This document shows positions 25,091 to 34,016 of a DNA stretch of 45,328 nt, piece after piece (positions within the stretch are counted from its first letter, which is position 1; every line of letters starts with the position of its first letter). A program made the translations under genes and the position numbers. The DNA is taken from the NCBI GenBank assembly GCA_024276125.1, contig JAJRXT010000100.1:1-45328 (forward strand). Direction: 5' to 3'. The DNA comes from a bacterium (lineage in GTDB: Bacteria > SZUA-182 > SZUA-191 > JAJRXT01). The notes under the pieces were generated by a model. That model did no database searches and was not told where the DNA came from. It saw only the letters and a program-made list of their open reading frames with translations.

Positions 25091-26827
25091 CTAATAGCCG
25101 AAGCTTTTTAACAGCTTGCTTCTGCTGGGATGCCTTAGTTTGCGCAGCGCTTTTGCTTCAATCTGCCTGATTCGCTCTCTGGTAACATCAAAACTCTGAC
25201 CGACTTCCTCCAAGGTATGCTCGCAAGGCTCCCCAATTCCAAATCTCATGCGCAAGACTTTTTCCTCACGGTAACTTAAAGTAGATAAAACCTCGTCGGT
25301 TTGTTCATTCAAATTAAGTTTAATCACGGCATCCATAGGAGATACAACCCTTTTGTCCTCAATAAAATCCCCCAAATGGCTGTCCTCTTCTTCCCCGATA
25401 GGGGTTTCCAGTGAAATAGGTTCTTGCGCAATCTTCATTACTTTACGCACCTTATCCAGCGGTAATTGCATTTTTTCGGCGATTTCTTCAGGAGTAGGTT
25501 CCCTGCCCATTTCCTGTACCAAAAGACGCGAGGTTCTGATAAGTTTATTGATAGTTTCAATCATATGTACCGGTATACGAATAGTACGCGCCTGATCTGC
25601 AATAGCTCTGGTTATCGCCTGCCTGATCCACCAAGTTGCATAGGTACTGAATTTATATCCTCTCCGGTATTCAAATTTATCTACGGCTTTCATAAGACCG
25701 ATATTGCCTTCTTGTATCAAATCTAAAAACTGCAAGCCGCGATTGGTATATTTTTTAGCAATACTGACCACTAAACGCAGGTTGGCTTCTACCAATTCCC
25801 GCTTAGCCATTTCTGCTTCTCTTTCTCCTACCCTTAAATTATGCAGGACTTTTCTTAATTCCAAGGTAGATGCGCCCGCATCCATTTCGCTTTGCCTGAT
25901 ATTATCTTCAACTCTTCTTATAGCATTGTCTATACAAGTAAGTTTTTCATATGAATACCCATGAGTATCTACCACCTCGCCAATAGCGCATGCCCCGACT
26001 AATTGGCGCAGTTCGCTGATACTTATAGTAAGCTCATTTTGATAGCTCTCTATTTCCTCATGCAGCTTATTCATTTTCGTCATCAGGCCTCTAACTTTTT
26101 TGACAAAACGGTCGATTTGAGCTGCATTGAAATTTATGGACTTGATGATCCTTACACTCTGAGCGCGCCTTCTCTTTAAAGTAGCAAAGAGTGTTTTCCT
26201 TTCATCTTGGTTTAGCTCATCTTCTGAAAGGATTTTATTTAAATAAGTAATTTCCTCGTCTAACCGTTCTAACTGTTCGGCAGGTGCAATGAATCGTTCT
26301 TTTATGCGTTCTTCACTATTGCGCCCGGATAAATCATCATCATCATCACTATCGTCATTAGTTAATATATAATTAACGCTGATTTTGCCTAGTTGTAATC
26401 TTTCTTTAAGAAATATGATTTCCTTGGCAGTAACTGGTGAGTGAGTAATCACTTTTTCAACTATTTTACGGCCGCGTTCTATTTTTTTAGCGATAATTAC
26501 CTCGCCTTCGCGGGTAAGTAAGGATACTGAACCCATTTCTTTTAGGTACATTCTAACCGGATCATCAGTACGCCCCACACAATCATCCTCAACCTCCAGT
26601 ACGATTTTTTTGTCAACCACTCGTTCTTCACGTAATTGTTGATCTTCTGCGGCTGTATCCACAATATCTATATCCATCGCCATAAACATACTGAATACAT
26701 CATCTAATTGTTCGGAGGAGACTATTTCAGAGGGTAGAATATCATTTACTTCATCGTAAGTAAGAAAACCCTTTTCCTTGCCGATTGAAATAAGTTGTTT
26801 TAGTTCTGCTGTTTTAGTTTCTTCCAT
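25091..26827 (-). CDS. rpoD: RNA polymerase primary sigma factor
   Basis: The housekeeping sigma-70 factor, 578 residues. Region 1.1 is present ([20 protein letters not shown]). Region 1.2 shows [21 protein letters not shown] non-conserved insert follows and includes the acidic stretch [11 protein letters not shown]. Regions 2.1-2.4 ([56 protein letters not shown]) and 3 ([13 protein letters not shown]) are intact. Region 4 ends [20 protein letters not shown] with the helix-turn-helix for -35 contact. AAAGGAAA precedes ATG 26827. It follows dnaG on the same strand, the usual macromolecular synthesis pairing, but a family A repeat separates the two. Confidence 0.96.
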   Translation of the reverse strand: MEETKTAELKQLISIGKEKGFLTYDEVNDILPSEIVSSEQLDDVFSMFMAMDIDIVDTAAEDQQLREERVVDKKIVLEVEDDCVGRTDDPVRMYLKEMGSVSLLTREGEVIIAKKIERGRKIVEKVITHSPVTAKEIIFLKERLQLGKISVNYILTNDDSDDDDDLSGRNSEERIKERFIAPAEQLERLDEEITYLNKILSEDELNQDERKTLFATLKRRRAQSVRIIKSINFNAAQIDRFVKKVRGLMTKMNKLHEEIESYQNELTISISELRQLVGACAIGEVVDTHGYSYEKLTCIDNAIRRVEDNIRQSEMDAGASTLELRKVLHNLRVGEREAEMAKRELVEANLRLVVSIAKKYTNRGLQFLDLIQEGNIGLMKAVDKFEYRRGYKFSTYATWWIRQAITRAIADQARTIRIPVHMIETINKLIRTSRLLVQEMGREPTPEEIAEKMQLPLDKVRKVMKIAQEPISLETPIGEEEDSHLGDFIEDKRVVSPMDAVIKLNLNEQTDEVLSTLSYREEKVLRMRFGIGEPCEHTLEEVGQSFDVTRERIRQIEAKALRKLRHPSRSKLLKSFGY

Positions 26828-26935
26828 AAAATAAATTTCCTTTCCGCACTTTATTCATAAATTTCGGCAAGATCATACCAAAATTTTGACAAAACAATAT
26901 AATAAACCAAGGAAGCTCTTATCTAATAACTACCT

Positions 26936-27027
26936 GTCATTCTGAACGAAGCGTAAGCGCAGTGAAGAATCTCCCGCTTCTGCAAGCGAGTAGATTATTC
27001 ACTCCACTCCGTTTCGTTCAGAATGAC
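26936..27027. repeat. Family A palindrome between dnaG and rpoD
   Basis: A 92-base copy opening GTCATTCTGAACGAAGCG and closing TTCAGAATGAC. In RNA it would form a long hairpin between the two co-directional genes, which might lower rpoD read-through or mark RNA processing. Confidence 0.82.
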
Positions 27028-27120
27028 GACTACCTTAAGTCAACAGCATTAAGATTTAAAAATCCGCGGCTACAAAGGTAAAAAATGTAATTTCCGATAC
27101 GATCAAATTTATCAAATTTA

Positions 27121-28899
27121 TTATGCAACAACGGGTAAATTCTCCGGTTTCATCATTTTTGCTAAAGTATCATATTCTTTCAGCGCCTGTTGATCGCCTT
27201 CTGATATGAATCGTTGATATAATTTTTTTAATTTTGCCTTTAATTTATTTTTATTTATCGCATTAATACAATCAATCGCTATTTTATTAAAATCGTCGTA
27301 ACCTTCGTCTTGTATACTTGCAGAACAGACAAAGGCGCGAGCATCCTCATCTTGTAATTGACTAATAATTTCAGTTGGTTCTATTTTTTTTCCGGCTTGC
27401 TTTATTTTTTTCAGCGCTTGAAAAATACAGGCATAAACGGATGAGGAAAAATCATCGCTATCTAGTTTATCAAACACCAATTTATGTACTTCAGGCTGAG
27501 AAAGTATTAAAATACAAAGCATCTTTTCGGCTAATTCCACCGCTTGACCAATAGGCTTTTGAGATAGGGGTTTTGTTTTTTCTAACCGGCGCTTGCCCAA
27601 TTGCACAACTTTTCTTAATTCCTGCAACAAAAGCCCTTCGCCAATTTGTAAGCGCGCTGAGAGTTTGTTTAAATAACTGGTTCGCTCAATTTGGTTTTTT
27701 ATACTGGCAAGAGTAGGCAATATTTTGTTTAAACATTCTATTTTACCGTCAACTGTATCCAGCTTAGCCTGTTTTAAAGACTGCTTAATTACAAAATCTA
27801 TTAAATTATCAGCTTGTTTTATACAATTTAAAAAGGCATCCGCTCCATGCTCTTTAAGGTAACTATCAGGATCGCCGCCGGTATCCAAAGAGGCAACCTT
27901 AACCCGCAGGTTACTATCCAAAAAAGTATTCCAGCTCCTCATAGCCGCCGATATGCCGGCGCTGTCCGAATCAAAAAAAATGATAACCGTCTTTGCCCAC
28001 TGCCGAAGCTGCCTTACTTGTCTTTGGGTAAGCGCCGTACCCAAAGTAGCGACCACATTGGTAAAGCCATACTGATGTGCGCTGATCAGATCAAAATAAC
28101 CCTCCACAATAATAGCCGTGCCCTGCTTTATTACCTCATTACGAGCCAAATTCATACCATAGAATTCATGGCCCTTATGATAAATAATTGTATCGGGAGA
28201 GTTTAAATACTTAGGGAGTTTACTATCTTCCAGGCATCGTCCGCCAAAACCAATTACTTTGCCCTTAATATTATATATAGGAAATATTAATCGTGATCTG
28301 AAGCGGTCATAATAACCGCCGCCATTATTACGCTGAATAATCAGGCCGGCTTGTAGCAGCTGAGCTTGGCTTATTCCTTTATTCACCATATATGCTAATA
28401 ATGTATTCCAGCCGTCAGGGGCATAGCCTAAGTTGAAAGTATCAACGCATACCTTAGATACGCTCCGCTTAATTAAATATTCCCTAACGCTTTTGCCTTT
28501 TTCACTTTGCAGGTTATTTTTATAGAATTTTACCGCTAATTCATTTATCTTATATAACTGCTCTTTTTCTTCTAATTTTTTCAGCTCCTGCTTAGATTGC
28601 GCTTTTGTAGGCAGGTTGACCCCGCTGCGATCCGCTAAAATCTTTATAGCCTCATAATAGGAAATATTATGCTGCTTTACGATAAAGCCAAAAACATCTC
28701 CACCGGCTCCGCAGCCAAAGCAATGATAGATTTGCTTGGCCGGACTGACTACAAACGAGGGTGTTTTCTCAGTATGAAAAGGGCATAAGGCATGATAAGA
28801 ATTGCCTTTTTTTTTCAATGAGATATATGAGCCTATCAGCTCTATGATATCACAACGCTGACGGATTTCATGTATTGTATACTCGGGAATTCTACTCAT
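27121..28899 (-). CDS. dnaG: DNA primase
   Basis: Synthesises RNA primers at the replication fork with the replicative helicase. The N-terminal CHC2 zinc finger reads CPFHTEKTPSFVVSPAKQIY then HCFGCGAGGDVFGF. The catalytic core has the basic segment YDRFRSRLIFPIYNIKGKVI and FGGRCLEDS. The TOPRIM domain shows IIVEGYFDLISAHQYGF, VVATLGTALT and IIFFDSDSAG. The C-terminal helicase-binding part is the weakly conserved helical region from about residue 440. At 592 residues it is a normal length. The start ATG 28899 is supported by the usual N-terminus ending HEIRQRCDIIELIGSYISLK. Confidence 0.95.
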   Translation of the reverse strand: MSRIPEYTIHEIRQRCDIIELIGSYISLKKKGNSYHALCPFHTEKTPSFVVSPAKQIYHCFGCGAGGDVFGFIVKQHNISYYEAIKILADRSGVNLPTKAQSKQELKKLEEKEQLYKINELAVKFYKNNLQSEKGKSVREYLIKRSVSKVCVDTFNLGYAPDGWNTLLAYMVNKGISQAQLLQAGLIIQRNNGGGYYDRFRSRLIFPIYNIKGKVIGFGGRCLEDSKLPKYLNSPDTIIYHKGHEFYGMNLARNEVIKQGTAIIVEGYFDLISAHQYGFTNVVATLGTALTQRQVRQLRQWAKTVIIFFDSDSAGISAAMRSWNTFLDSNLRVKVASLDTGGDPDSYLKEHGADAFLNCIKQADNLIDFVIKQSLKQAKLDTVDGKIECLNKILPTLASIKNQIERTSYLNKLSARLQIGEGLLLQELRKVVQLGKRRLEKTKPLSQKPIGQAVELAEKMLCILILSQPEVHKLVFDKLDSDDFSSSVYACIFQALKKIKQAGKKIEPTEIISQLQDEDARAFVCSASIQDEGYDDFNKIAIDCINAINKNKLKAKLKKLYQRFISEGDQQALKEYDTLAKMMKPENLPVVA

Positions 28900-29017
28900 T
28901 ATGAAAATAGTTAAATTGTATCGGAATTTCCGTTTTTTTGTAGCGGCGGATTTTTAAACCCAAATAAATTTTTGCAGGGGAGGCGGCTTGTCCCCCTATG
29001 TTGTCAGCTTACGGTAT

Positions 29018-29125
29018 GTCATTCTGAATGAAGCGAAGCCCTTTGCTTTGCTCGAGGATAAACTCCGTGAAGAATCTGCTCGCTGTTCGGGGGGAGATTC
29101 TTCGGACTTCGACCTTAAGAATGAC
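29018..29125. repeat. Family A palindrome, longest copy
   Basis: A 108-base copy with the usual ends and an added loop segment (CTTTGCTTTGCTCGAGG). It is preceded at about 28976 by GCAGGGGAGGCGGCTTGTCCC, a motif that also precedes the copies at 15.3 and 33.3 kb. Confidence 0.8.
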
Positions 29126-29147
29126 AGCTTAAACCAACGCATATCCG

Positions 29148-30113
29148 TTAATCAGATACAGTGCGTTCCACCCGCCGAAAACCGGAACACTCTATAATCT
29201 GCATTTTTTCGTTCTGGAAGATTTTATCTAACAGCAAATTTATACCTAGGCTGTCACTTGGCATATGTCCGGCAATTAGTACATTTATATGGTTTTTTTC
29301 GGCTTCCTTTAAGTGTTCCTCGCCAATGTGCATACCAACTATTGTGCCGATATCGGTCTGGGCTAATTTCTGGAAGGCCTCCTTGCTGCCGCCGGTGCCG
29401 CCGGTCATATCCACAAAGACCTTACCGCAACGGTTGCTTTTTCCGCCGGCTAGTATCTTAGGCGCGCAACTATTTTCAGCCGCCCTTTGATACTCAGGAA
29501 TATCCATGATAATATCCAATACCTCATCAATAGTATCAGGCTGTTTTTCATCCATTAAATTTTGCAGGTAAGAGGTAACGTGATTATCCGCCGGAGTATG
29601 AATGCACATTAACGGGATATCCAAAAGCTTAGCGGCATCCACCGCCCGATTATGATTCACCGGCATTACGCGCCTTCCCACCTCGTCTATGCGTTTTTTT
29701 AAAATTCCCTCAGCTACATTTATAGGTACGCCCAATTTGTTTAAAATATCAGCCTGCATGTGCATTACTTCATGAAATGCGGCCATAGCCCGTCCTTCAG
29801 GATGATGAGCTATAACCAAGTCGATTTTCTTACCCTTTTGTATCAGGCGGTCAGCTAAAAGTATTTCTCCAACTTCTATATCTATACCTACCAAAATATT
29901 CTTAACCTCAAGATCATCCTTTCCGTAGAGTATTCTGGTATCGGCATAGGGATTTATCAATTTATCATTATCTAAATAAGCTTTATCTTTAGGCTTGGCT
30001 TCATTGTATTCTTTTTTAGCGTTATCCAGTCCTTTACTAATTCTCCGCCGGCCTCTGGGATCAGCTTTTATTCCCAAATCTACAGCCGACTTATAAATTT
30101 CTTTTAACTTCAA
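29148..30113 (-). CDS. Long-form Nif3-like (NGG1p interacting factor 3 family) protein
   Basis: A protein of about 321 residues with Nif3-type metal-ligand motifs: LVIAHHPEGRAMAAFHEVMH, MCIHTPADNHVTSYLQ and VLIAGHMPSDSLGINLLLDK. The N-terminal 60 residues (MKLKEIYKSAVDLGIKADPR, GRRRISKGLDNAKKEYNE) form a helical extension absent from the YbgI-type protein at 23.2 kb. TTG 30113 is preferred as start because AGGGAGG lies five bases upstream and the coding bias begins there. Proteins of this type occur in several anaerobic lineages. The substrate is unknown. It is the second Nif3 homologue in this window and of a different subfamily. Confidence 0.78.
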   Translation of the reverse strand: MKLKEIYKSAVDLGIKADPRGRRRISKGLDNAKKEYNEAKPKDKAYLDNDKLINPYADTRILYGKDDLEVKNILVGIDIEVGEILLADRLIQKGKKIDLVIAHHPEGRAMAAFHEVMHMQADILNKLGVPINVAEGILKKRIDEVGRRVMPVNHNRAVDAAKLLDIPLMCIHTPADNHVTSYLQNLMDEKQPDTIDEVLDIIMDIPEYQRAAENSCAPKILAGGKSNRCGKVFVDMTGGTGGSKEAFQKLAQTDIGTIVGMHIGEEHLKEAEKNHINVLIAGHMPSDSLGINLLLDKIFQNEKMQIIECSGFRRVERTVSD

Positions 30114-31582
30114 ACTTGCCTCCCTATTTTCTGAACGTATTTTTATGGAACCGCAAAAACATGGGCGCATTCCAAACAACTTACTTTATGTCAAGCTGAG
30201 CATATCGCACACTGTAGATGCCGGCCTTTAAGGTCGGCTATGGGGCGGGTTTAAAAACCCGCGGCTACAAAGGGATAAAATCGGATTTCCTATACTCTCA
30301 GGTTAATGTAGCGCTGTTTTCAAATTCCTAAACATAAAATTTTGACACGACTATTCTATGCGTTTATTCTCTCAATTTAAAAAACATGTAACCTGTTGTT
30401 AGCTACATGCTTTTAGGTTGAAACACTACAAGAAATACGGATTATTTATGATGTTTTTTGACTTTTTTATAAGAGCATCAAATTTGGATTCCCACTTATC
30501 AGGGAATGACAGATAAAGAATAATTTATTCATTATGACACACTCGCTAGACGTGGCAATGTCCTTATTATTTTTGCGTAACATTGTTTAGGGAAGAACAA
30601 AAACTTAAATTAGCTCGCCTGCCTAGTGCGGACTTGTGGCGTCGGATTCTAAAATCTGACACCTATCAAAGTGGCTGGATTTGAGTATCCGGCAACGCAT
30701 AACTGTAGATACCGACCAAAAGGCTCGGCCATAGCGCGGGTTTAAAAACCCGCATCTACAAAAGAAAAAAAGAATTTCCTATACTTACAAGAAAGCGGCA
30801 AATTATCCAACATGACATATTTGTTACCGAGCTTCAGAATAAACTTAATTTGATTTTAATACCAGCCGGATTGATTATGAGAATTGGTTGACCTAAAAAT
30901 GAAAATTGAGGTTACAAAACCCCGGTAAATATCTTTACATAAAACGCTTAATATAAAAAACACTGCCATACAGAAAACTTAACTTATTGCTTAGTACCTG
31001 CATTATATGTAAAAAATAATCCTCTTAAATACGGTATATCTGTAATTAAAATTTTTGCATCCCTACGTTTTGAGCTAACTTTCTAATTATTCAAGGCGTC
31101 TTATATCTTTTCCAGAGACTTTTATATTCAAATACATTGTATTAAATAATCCTAAGACAAGAGTTACAGTTACATGGACGGGATCTCAAGCCGCCATCCC
31201 CTTAATAGGCAAAAATCCATCTTAATTATAAACAACTTAGAAGATAGATATATTTATATGGATTATTTATAAATAAGCTCATCTAAGGAACTGTCACGAA
31301 AGAACTTGTACATTTATCTAATCTAAATCTTAGCGCTAAAACGCACAATTTATTTCGTGACAGCTCCTAAGAAAAGCCGTCCCCCTGTTAGCCTTGGGTC
31401 ACTGACCCTTACGAACAAGCGGGAACTGCCCTGTAAATAGTTTAGGCGCAATTTTGGAATTCCTAAACATTAAAATACTTGATTACCGCCTATCAAGGAA
31501 ATGACAATAAGATATATTCTACAACTTGCGGCGAGTTAATCTTTTTAAAAAATCAACTCTAAATACTGCCATAGCAGGCGAT
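30114..31582. other. Gene-free repeat-rich region
   Basis: About 1.4 kb without a credible gene. It holds two copies of repeat C: 30210-30275 and 30703-30768, each with GCGGGTTTAAAAACCCGC. A palindrome pair lies at about 30640-30700 (GTCGGATT and AATCTGAC; TGGATTTGAG and TATCCGG). A small MITE-like element lies at 31283-31373. Segments at 31083-31100 (TAATTATTCAAGGCG) and 24633-24652 are similar. I looked for SRP RNA, tmRNA and 6S RNA features here and saw none. Confidence 0.6.
31283..31373. mobile_element. Small MITE-like element
   Basis: A 91-base element with inverted ends CTAAGGAACTGTCACGAAA and TTTCGTGACAGCTCCTAAG. Inside the right end is the motif GCTAAAACGCACAATT, which also occurs, slightly changed, in the element at 31818-32012. 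Confidence 0.75.
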
Positions 31583-31774
31583 TTACCTGCTATTTGCCCT
31601 TCTCATGCTTTTCTTTTTAGCTGCCAGAGCTTTACGTTTACGTTTCATACTTGGCTTTTCGTAATGTTCGCGTTTTTTTATCTCAGTCAGAACACCCATT
31701 TTTTCACATTGTTTTTTAAATCTACGCAACGCATTTTCAAATGGTTCATCTTCTCTAACTTTCACTTCCGGCAA
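31583..31774 (-). CDS. rpsU: 30S ribosomal protein S21
   Basis: A 63-residue small-subunit protein near the mRNA anti-Shine-Dalgarno platform. It starts [20 protein letters not shown] and has the family middle [20 protein letters not shown] then a basic C-terminus [16 protein letters not shown]. The start codon is TTG 31774, backed by GGGAGGGAGG about nine bases upstream. It stands alone between MITE-like elements, with no dnaG or gatB neighbour. Confidence 0.95.
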   Translation of the reverse strand: MPEVKVREDEPFENALRRFKKQCEKMGVLTEIKKREHYEKPSMKRKRKALAAKKKSMRRANSR

Positions 31775-31817
31775 AAAACTTACCTCCCTCCCAAAATTTA
31801 TTTTTTAGCTTCCTTAT

Positions 31818-32012
31818 TCTAAGGAGTCAAGTAAAAACAACTTCCACATTTTAGCATCTAATCTTCTAAGTCATATCCAAACGATCTTCAAAAAAGCAAA
31901 AGTATCGAATTATTATTGCTAGTTCTCAAATTTTGTTTTTTTAGCTAGTTTAGAAATCTAACTCCAATTTTAACGCCAAAATGCACAACTTATTCTTACT
32001 TGACTCCTAAGA
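31818..32012. mobile_element. 195-base MITE-like element
   Basis: Ends are TCTAAGGAGTCAAGTAAAAA and an inverted match TCTTACTTGACTCCTAAGA. Similarity continues inward for some 35 bases, through ACATTTTAGC and GCCAAAATGC. It lies just upstream of rpsU and may hold or displace its promoter. Confidence 0.75.
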
Positions 32013-32120
32013 TGCTGAGGGTAAAACAATTCCAAGCTATACAGTATAACAATATTATTAAAAACTGTCAAGAAAAATAAACTCAATTAATAGATACTTT
32101 TATGACCGCTATAAATATAA

Positions 32121-32490
32121 TTAACTCATGTTACGCAAACCCTGTTTTAAAATGTAGGGTGGGTCAAGCCTGTATTATAAAAGAGCCTAAAAAATATGCT
32201 GGACGTACGTATTTGATAGTTGCGGACCCACCGCAAGCTGCAATTGCTTTAAGCGCCGGGTGCTAATCAGTGTAGGGGTTAGGCTTGCCCCCCCCTGCAC
32301 GTTGCAACACGCCATAATTGCTAAGGAACTTACAGCATAAGTCTATAACGTCCGCCTGCCGCCTTAACGGGCTAAGCGCCTGTGTCGTAACGGAGCCTTC
32401 CTGTCATTCCCGTGAAGCTTGTTCTCGTGAAAACGGGGAACAGGAATCCATTTTTTCAATCTGAATTCCCGTTCCCCGTTTTTACGAGGA
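32121..32490. repeat. Truncated MITE copy and a further hairpin
   Basis: From 32121 to about 32270 lies a copy of the 19829-20097 element, starting TTAACTCATGTTACGCAAA and GTAGGGTGGGTCAAGCC, cut before its far end. At about 32401-32490 is a hairpin with GAAAACGGGGAACAGGAAT and ATTCCCGTTCCCCGTTTTT. The rest of 32013-32689 shows no gene. Confidence 0.72.
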
Positions 32491-32689
32491 CATTATAAAA
32501 AGTACAGGCCAAAAAGCTTACACTTAAAAGCCCGCTGACAACACTTTATCCATTATCTATTTTTCAAATCTACGAATAATATATTACCATGTAATTTGCA
32601 AAAGTAAAGTGATTTTTTTAATATCTTGCAAAGATATGTTCCTGTTACAAAAAAAAACAAACATTTTGCAGATACAATTAAAAAAAAGC

Positions 32690-32718
32690 TTGACAAATAA
32701 ACAAAACAGGATTAAATT
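32690..32718 (+). promoter_or_regulatory. Sigma-70 type promoter for the Rrf2 gene
   Basis: TTGACA and TAAATT are separated by 17 bases, ending about 38 bases before the ATG. Rrf2 regulators often repress their own promoter, so an operator probably overlaps this site. I see no clean dyad to name it. Confidence 0.6.
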
Positions 32719-32756
32719 ATTACTATGTTGGTCATCATTAAATTAAGTCATAATTT

Positions 32757-33170
32757 ATGGTTATATCCCAAGCAAGCGAATGCGCTATAAGAGCGCTATT
32801 ATATATGGCAGGCCTTCCTGTGGGAAGCGTGGTCAGTAAACGTGATATCTGCCGGACTCAACAGATTACACCGGCTTTTCTTATAAAGATTATGCAGCCA
32901 TTGCTTGCTCAAGGATTGGTTAATTCTCATCGGGGAGTAAAGGGAGGCTTTAGCTTAAAGAAATCGCCGGCGGATATCAGCCTGTGGGATATTATTACCG
33001 CCGTTGAAGGGCCGATTTATTTAAATAAATGCCTGATTCGTTCCGGTTTCTGCGCTAGGGATAAGACCTGCCCTGTACATCAAGTCTGGCGCAATATAAA
33101 AGATAATTTAGAAAAGACCTTGAGTCATACTACCTTAGATAAACTAGCAGTAATGGCGATAGAAAAGTAA
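32757..33170 (+). CDS. Rrf2-family transcriptional regulator
   Basis: A 137-residue winged helix-turn-helix regulator. The N-terminus ISQASECAIRALLYMAGL and the DNA-binding helices (VSKRDICRTQQITPAFLIK, LAQGLVNSHRGVKGGFSL) match Rrf2/IscR/NsrR proteins. Three cysteines in CLIRSGFCARDKTC have the C-x6-C-x5-C spacing typical of Fe-S binding Rrf2 members. It probably senses iron-sulfur status, oxygen or nitric oxide. It stands first in a plus-strand series with rubrerythrin and a multiheme cytochrome, which may be its targets. No Shine-Dalgarno site is obvious before ATG 32757. Confidence 0.92.
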   Translation: MVISQASECAIRALLYMAGLPVGSVVSKRDICRTQQITPAFLIKIMQPLLAQGLVNSHRGVKGGFSLKKSPADISLWDIITAVEGPIYLNKCLIRSGFCARDKTCPVHQVWRNIKDNLEKTLSHTTLDKLAVMAIEK

Positions 33171-33284
33171 CAGATTTACCGAATAAGTATTTTTTTACCC
33201 AAAAACATAACCAGTGTGGTAATGTATAGTTTTGTGTTACCATGCTAAATGTTGCTATATATCAAGCAATTCATGTAAATTTGC

Positions 33285-33413
33285 TACAGGGGAGGGGGTA
33301 TCCCAACATTGCTGACTTAATACAACTGTCATTCTGAACGAAGCGGAGCGCAGTGAAGAATCCGCCCCCCCCATATGCGAGTAGATTCTTCGGCCTTTGG
33401 CCTTAAGAATGAC
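33285..33413. repeat. Family A palindrome with leader motif
   Basis: A full copy (33328-33413) preceded by a CAGGGGAGGGGGTATCCC motif. It lies 50 bases upstream of the rubrerythrin gene, so any rubrerythrin promoter is either inside or right after it. Confidence 0.8.
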
Positions 33414-33462
33414 AATTGCATTAAGTAAAATCAACCAACCAAAACAAAAGGAGATATGAAAA

Positions 33463-33879
33463 ATGTCAGAAAATGTATGCGGCTGTACCAAAGGTACTAT
33501 TGTAGAGGAGGCTGTTGAACGAAATTTTAAAGGAGAGACCAGCGAGGTCGGCCTGTATCTGGCTATGGCGCGGCAAGCCCAACAGCAGGGGCACCCGGAA
33601 GCAGCCGCTATCCTAAAGGATATTGCATGGGAAGAGGCCGCTCATGCTGCCAGATTTGCTGAACTTAATGGAAAAATTTCACCTAGTATTAAAGAAAATC
33701 TGGAGAAAATGCTCTCAGGCGAGCGTATGGCAAGCGAGAAAAAAGCTAAAGCTGCCAAACGGGCTAAAGAAGCAGGCTGTGAGGCGGCATATACCTTTTT
33801 TTGCGAATCATCCCAAGATGAGGCGCGCCATGCCAGTATGCTGGAAGGACTATTAAAACGCTATTTTTCCGCTGAATGA
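33463..33879 (+). CDS. Rubrerythrin-like diiron protein without rubredoxin domain
   Basis: A 138-residue four-helix protein of the rubrerythrin/ferritin-like family. Metal-binding patterns are ETSEVGLYLAMARQAQQQG, IAWEEAAHAARFAELNG (E-x2-H) and ESSQDEARHASMLEGLL (E-x2-H). It lacks the C-terminal rubredoxin domain of classical rubrerythrin. It does have two cysteines near the N-terminus (VCGCTKG). Such proteins reduce hydrogen peroxide in anaerobes and need an outside electron donor. The rubredoxin at 42.3 kb is a candidate. AAAGGAG lies 10-12 bases before ATG 33463. It follows the Rrf2 gene. Confidence 0.88.
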   Translation: MSENVCGCTKGTIVEEAVERNFKGETSEVGLYLAMARQAQQQGHPEAAAILKDIAWEEAAHAARFAELNGKISPSIKENLEKMLSGERMASEKKAKAAKRAKEAGCEAAYTFFCESSQDEARHASMLEGLLKRYFSAE

Positions 33880-34016
33880 TGATTTAACCAACATCCTTAA
33901 AATACGGTTTGCATTTTACAAAGTTTTGATTGGAAGCGTAATATGCCTCTAATTTCAAAAAGGTAACCATTGCATCAGACTAACTCCCGAATTATTCGGG
34001 TTAAGGGGACAACCCA

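Noticed and set aside
30114-31582. SRP RNA, tmRNA or 6S RNA in the gene-free region
   Set aside because: I looked for the SRP GGAAGCAGCC loop and for tmRNA tRNA-like ends on both strands and found neither.
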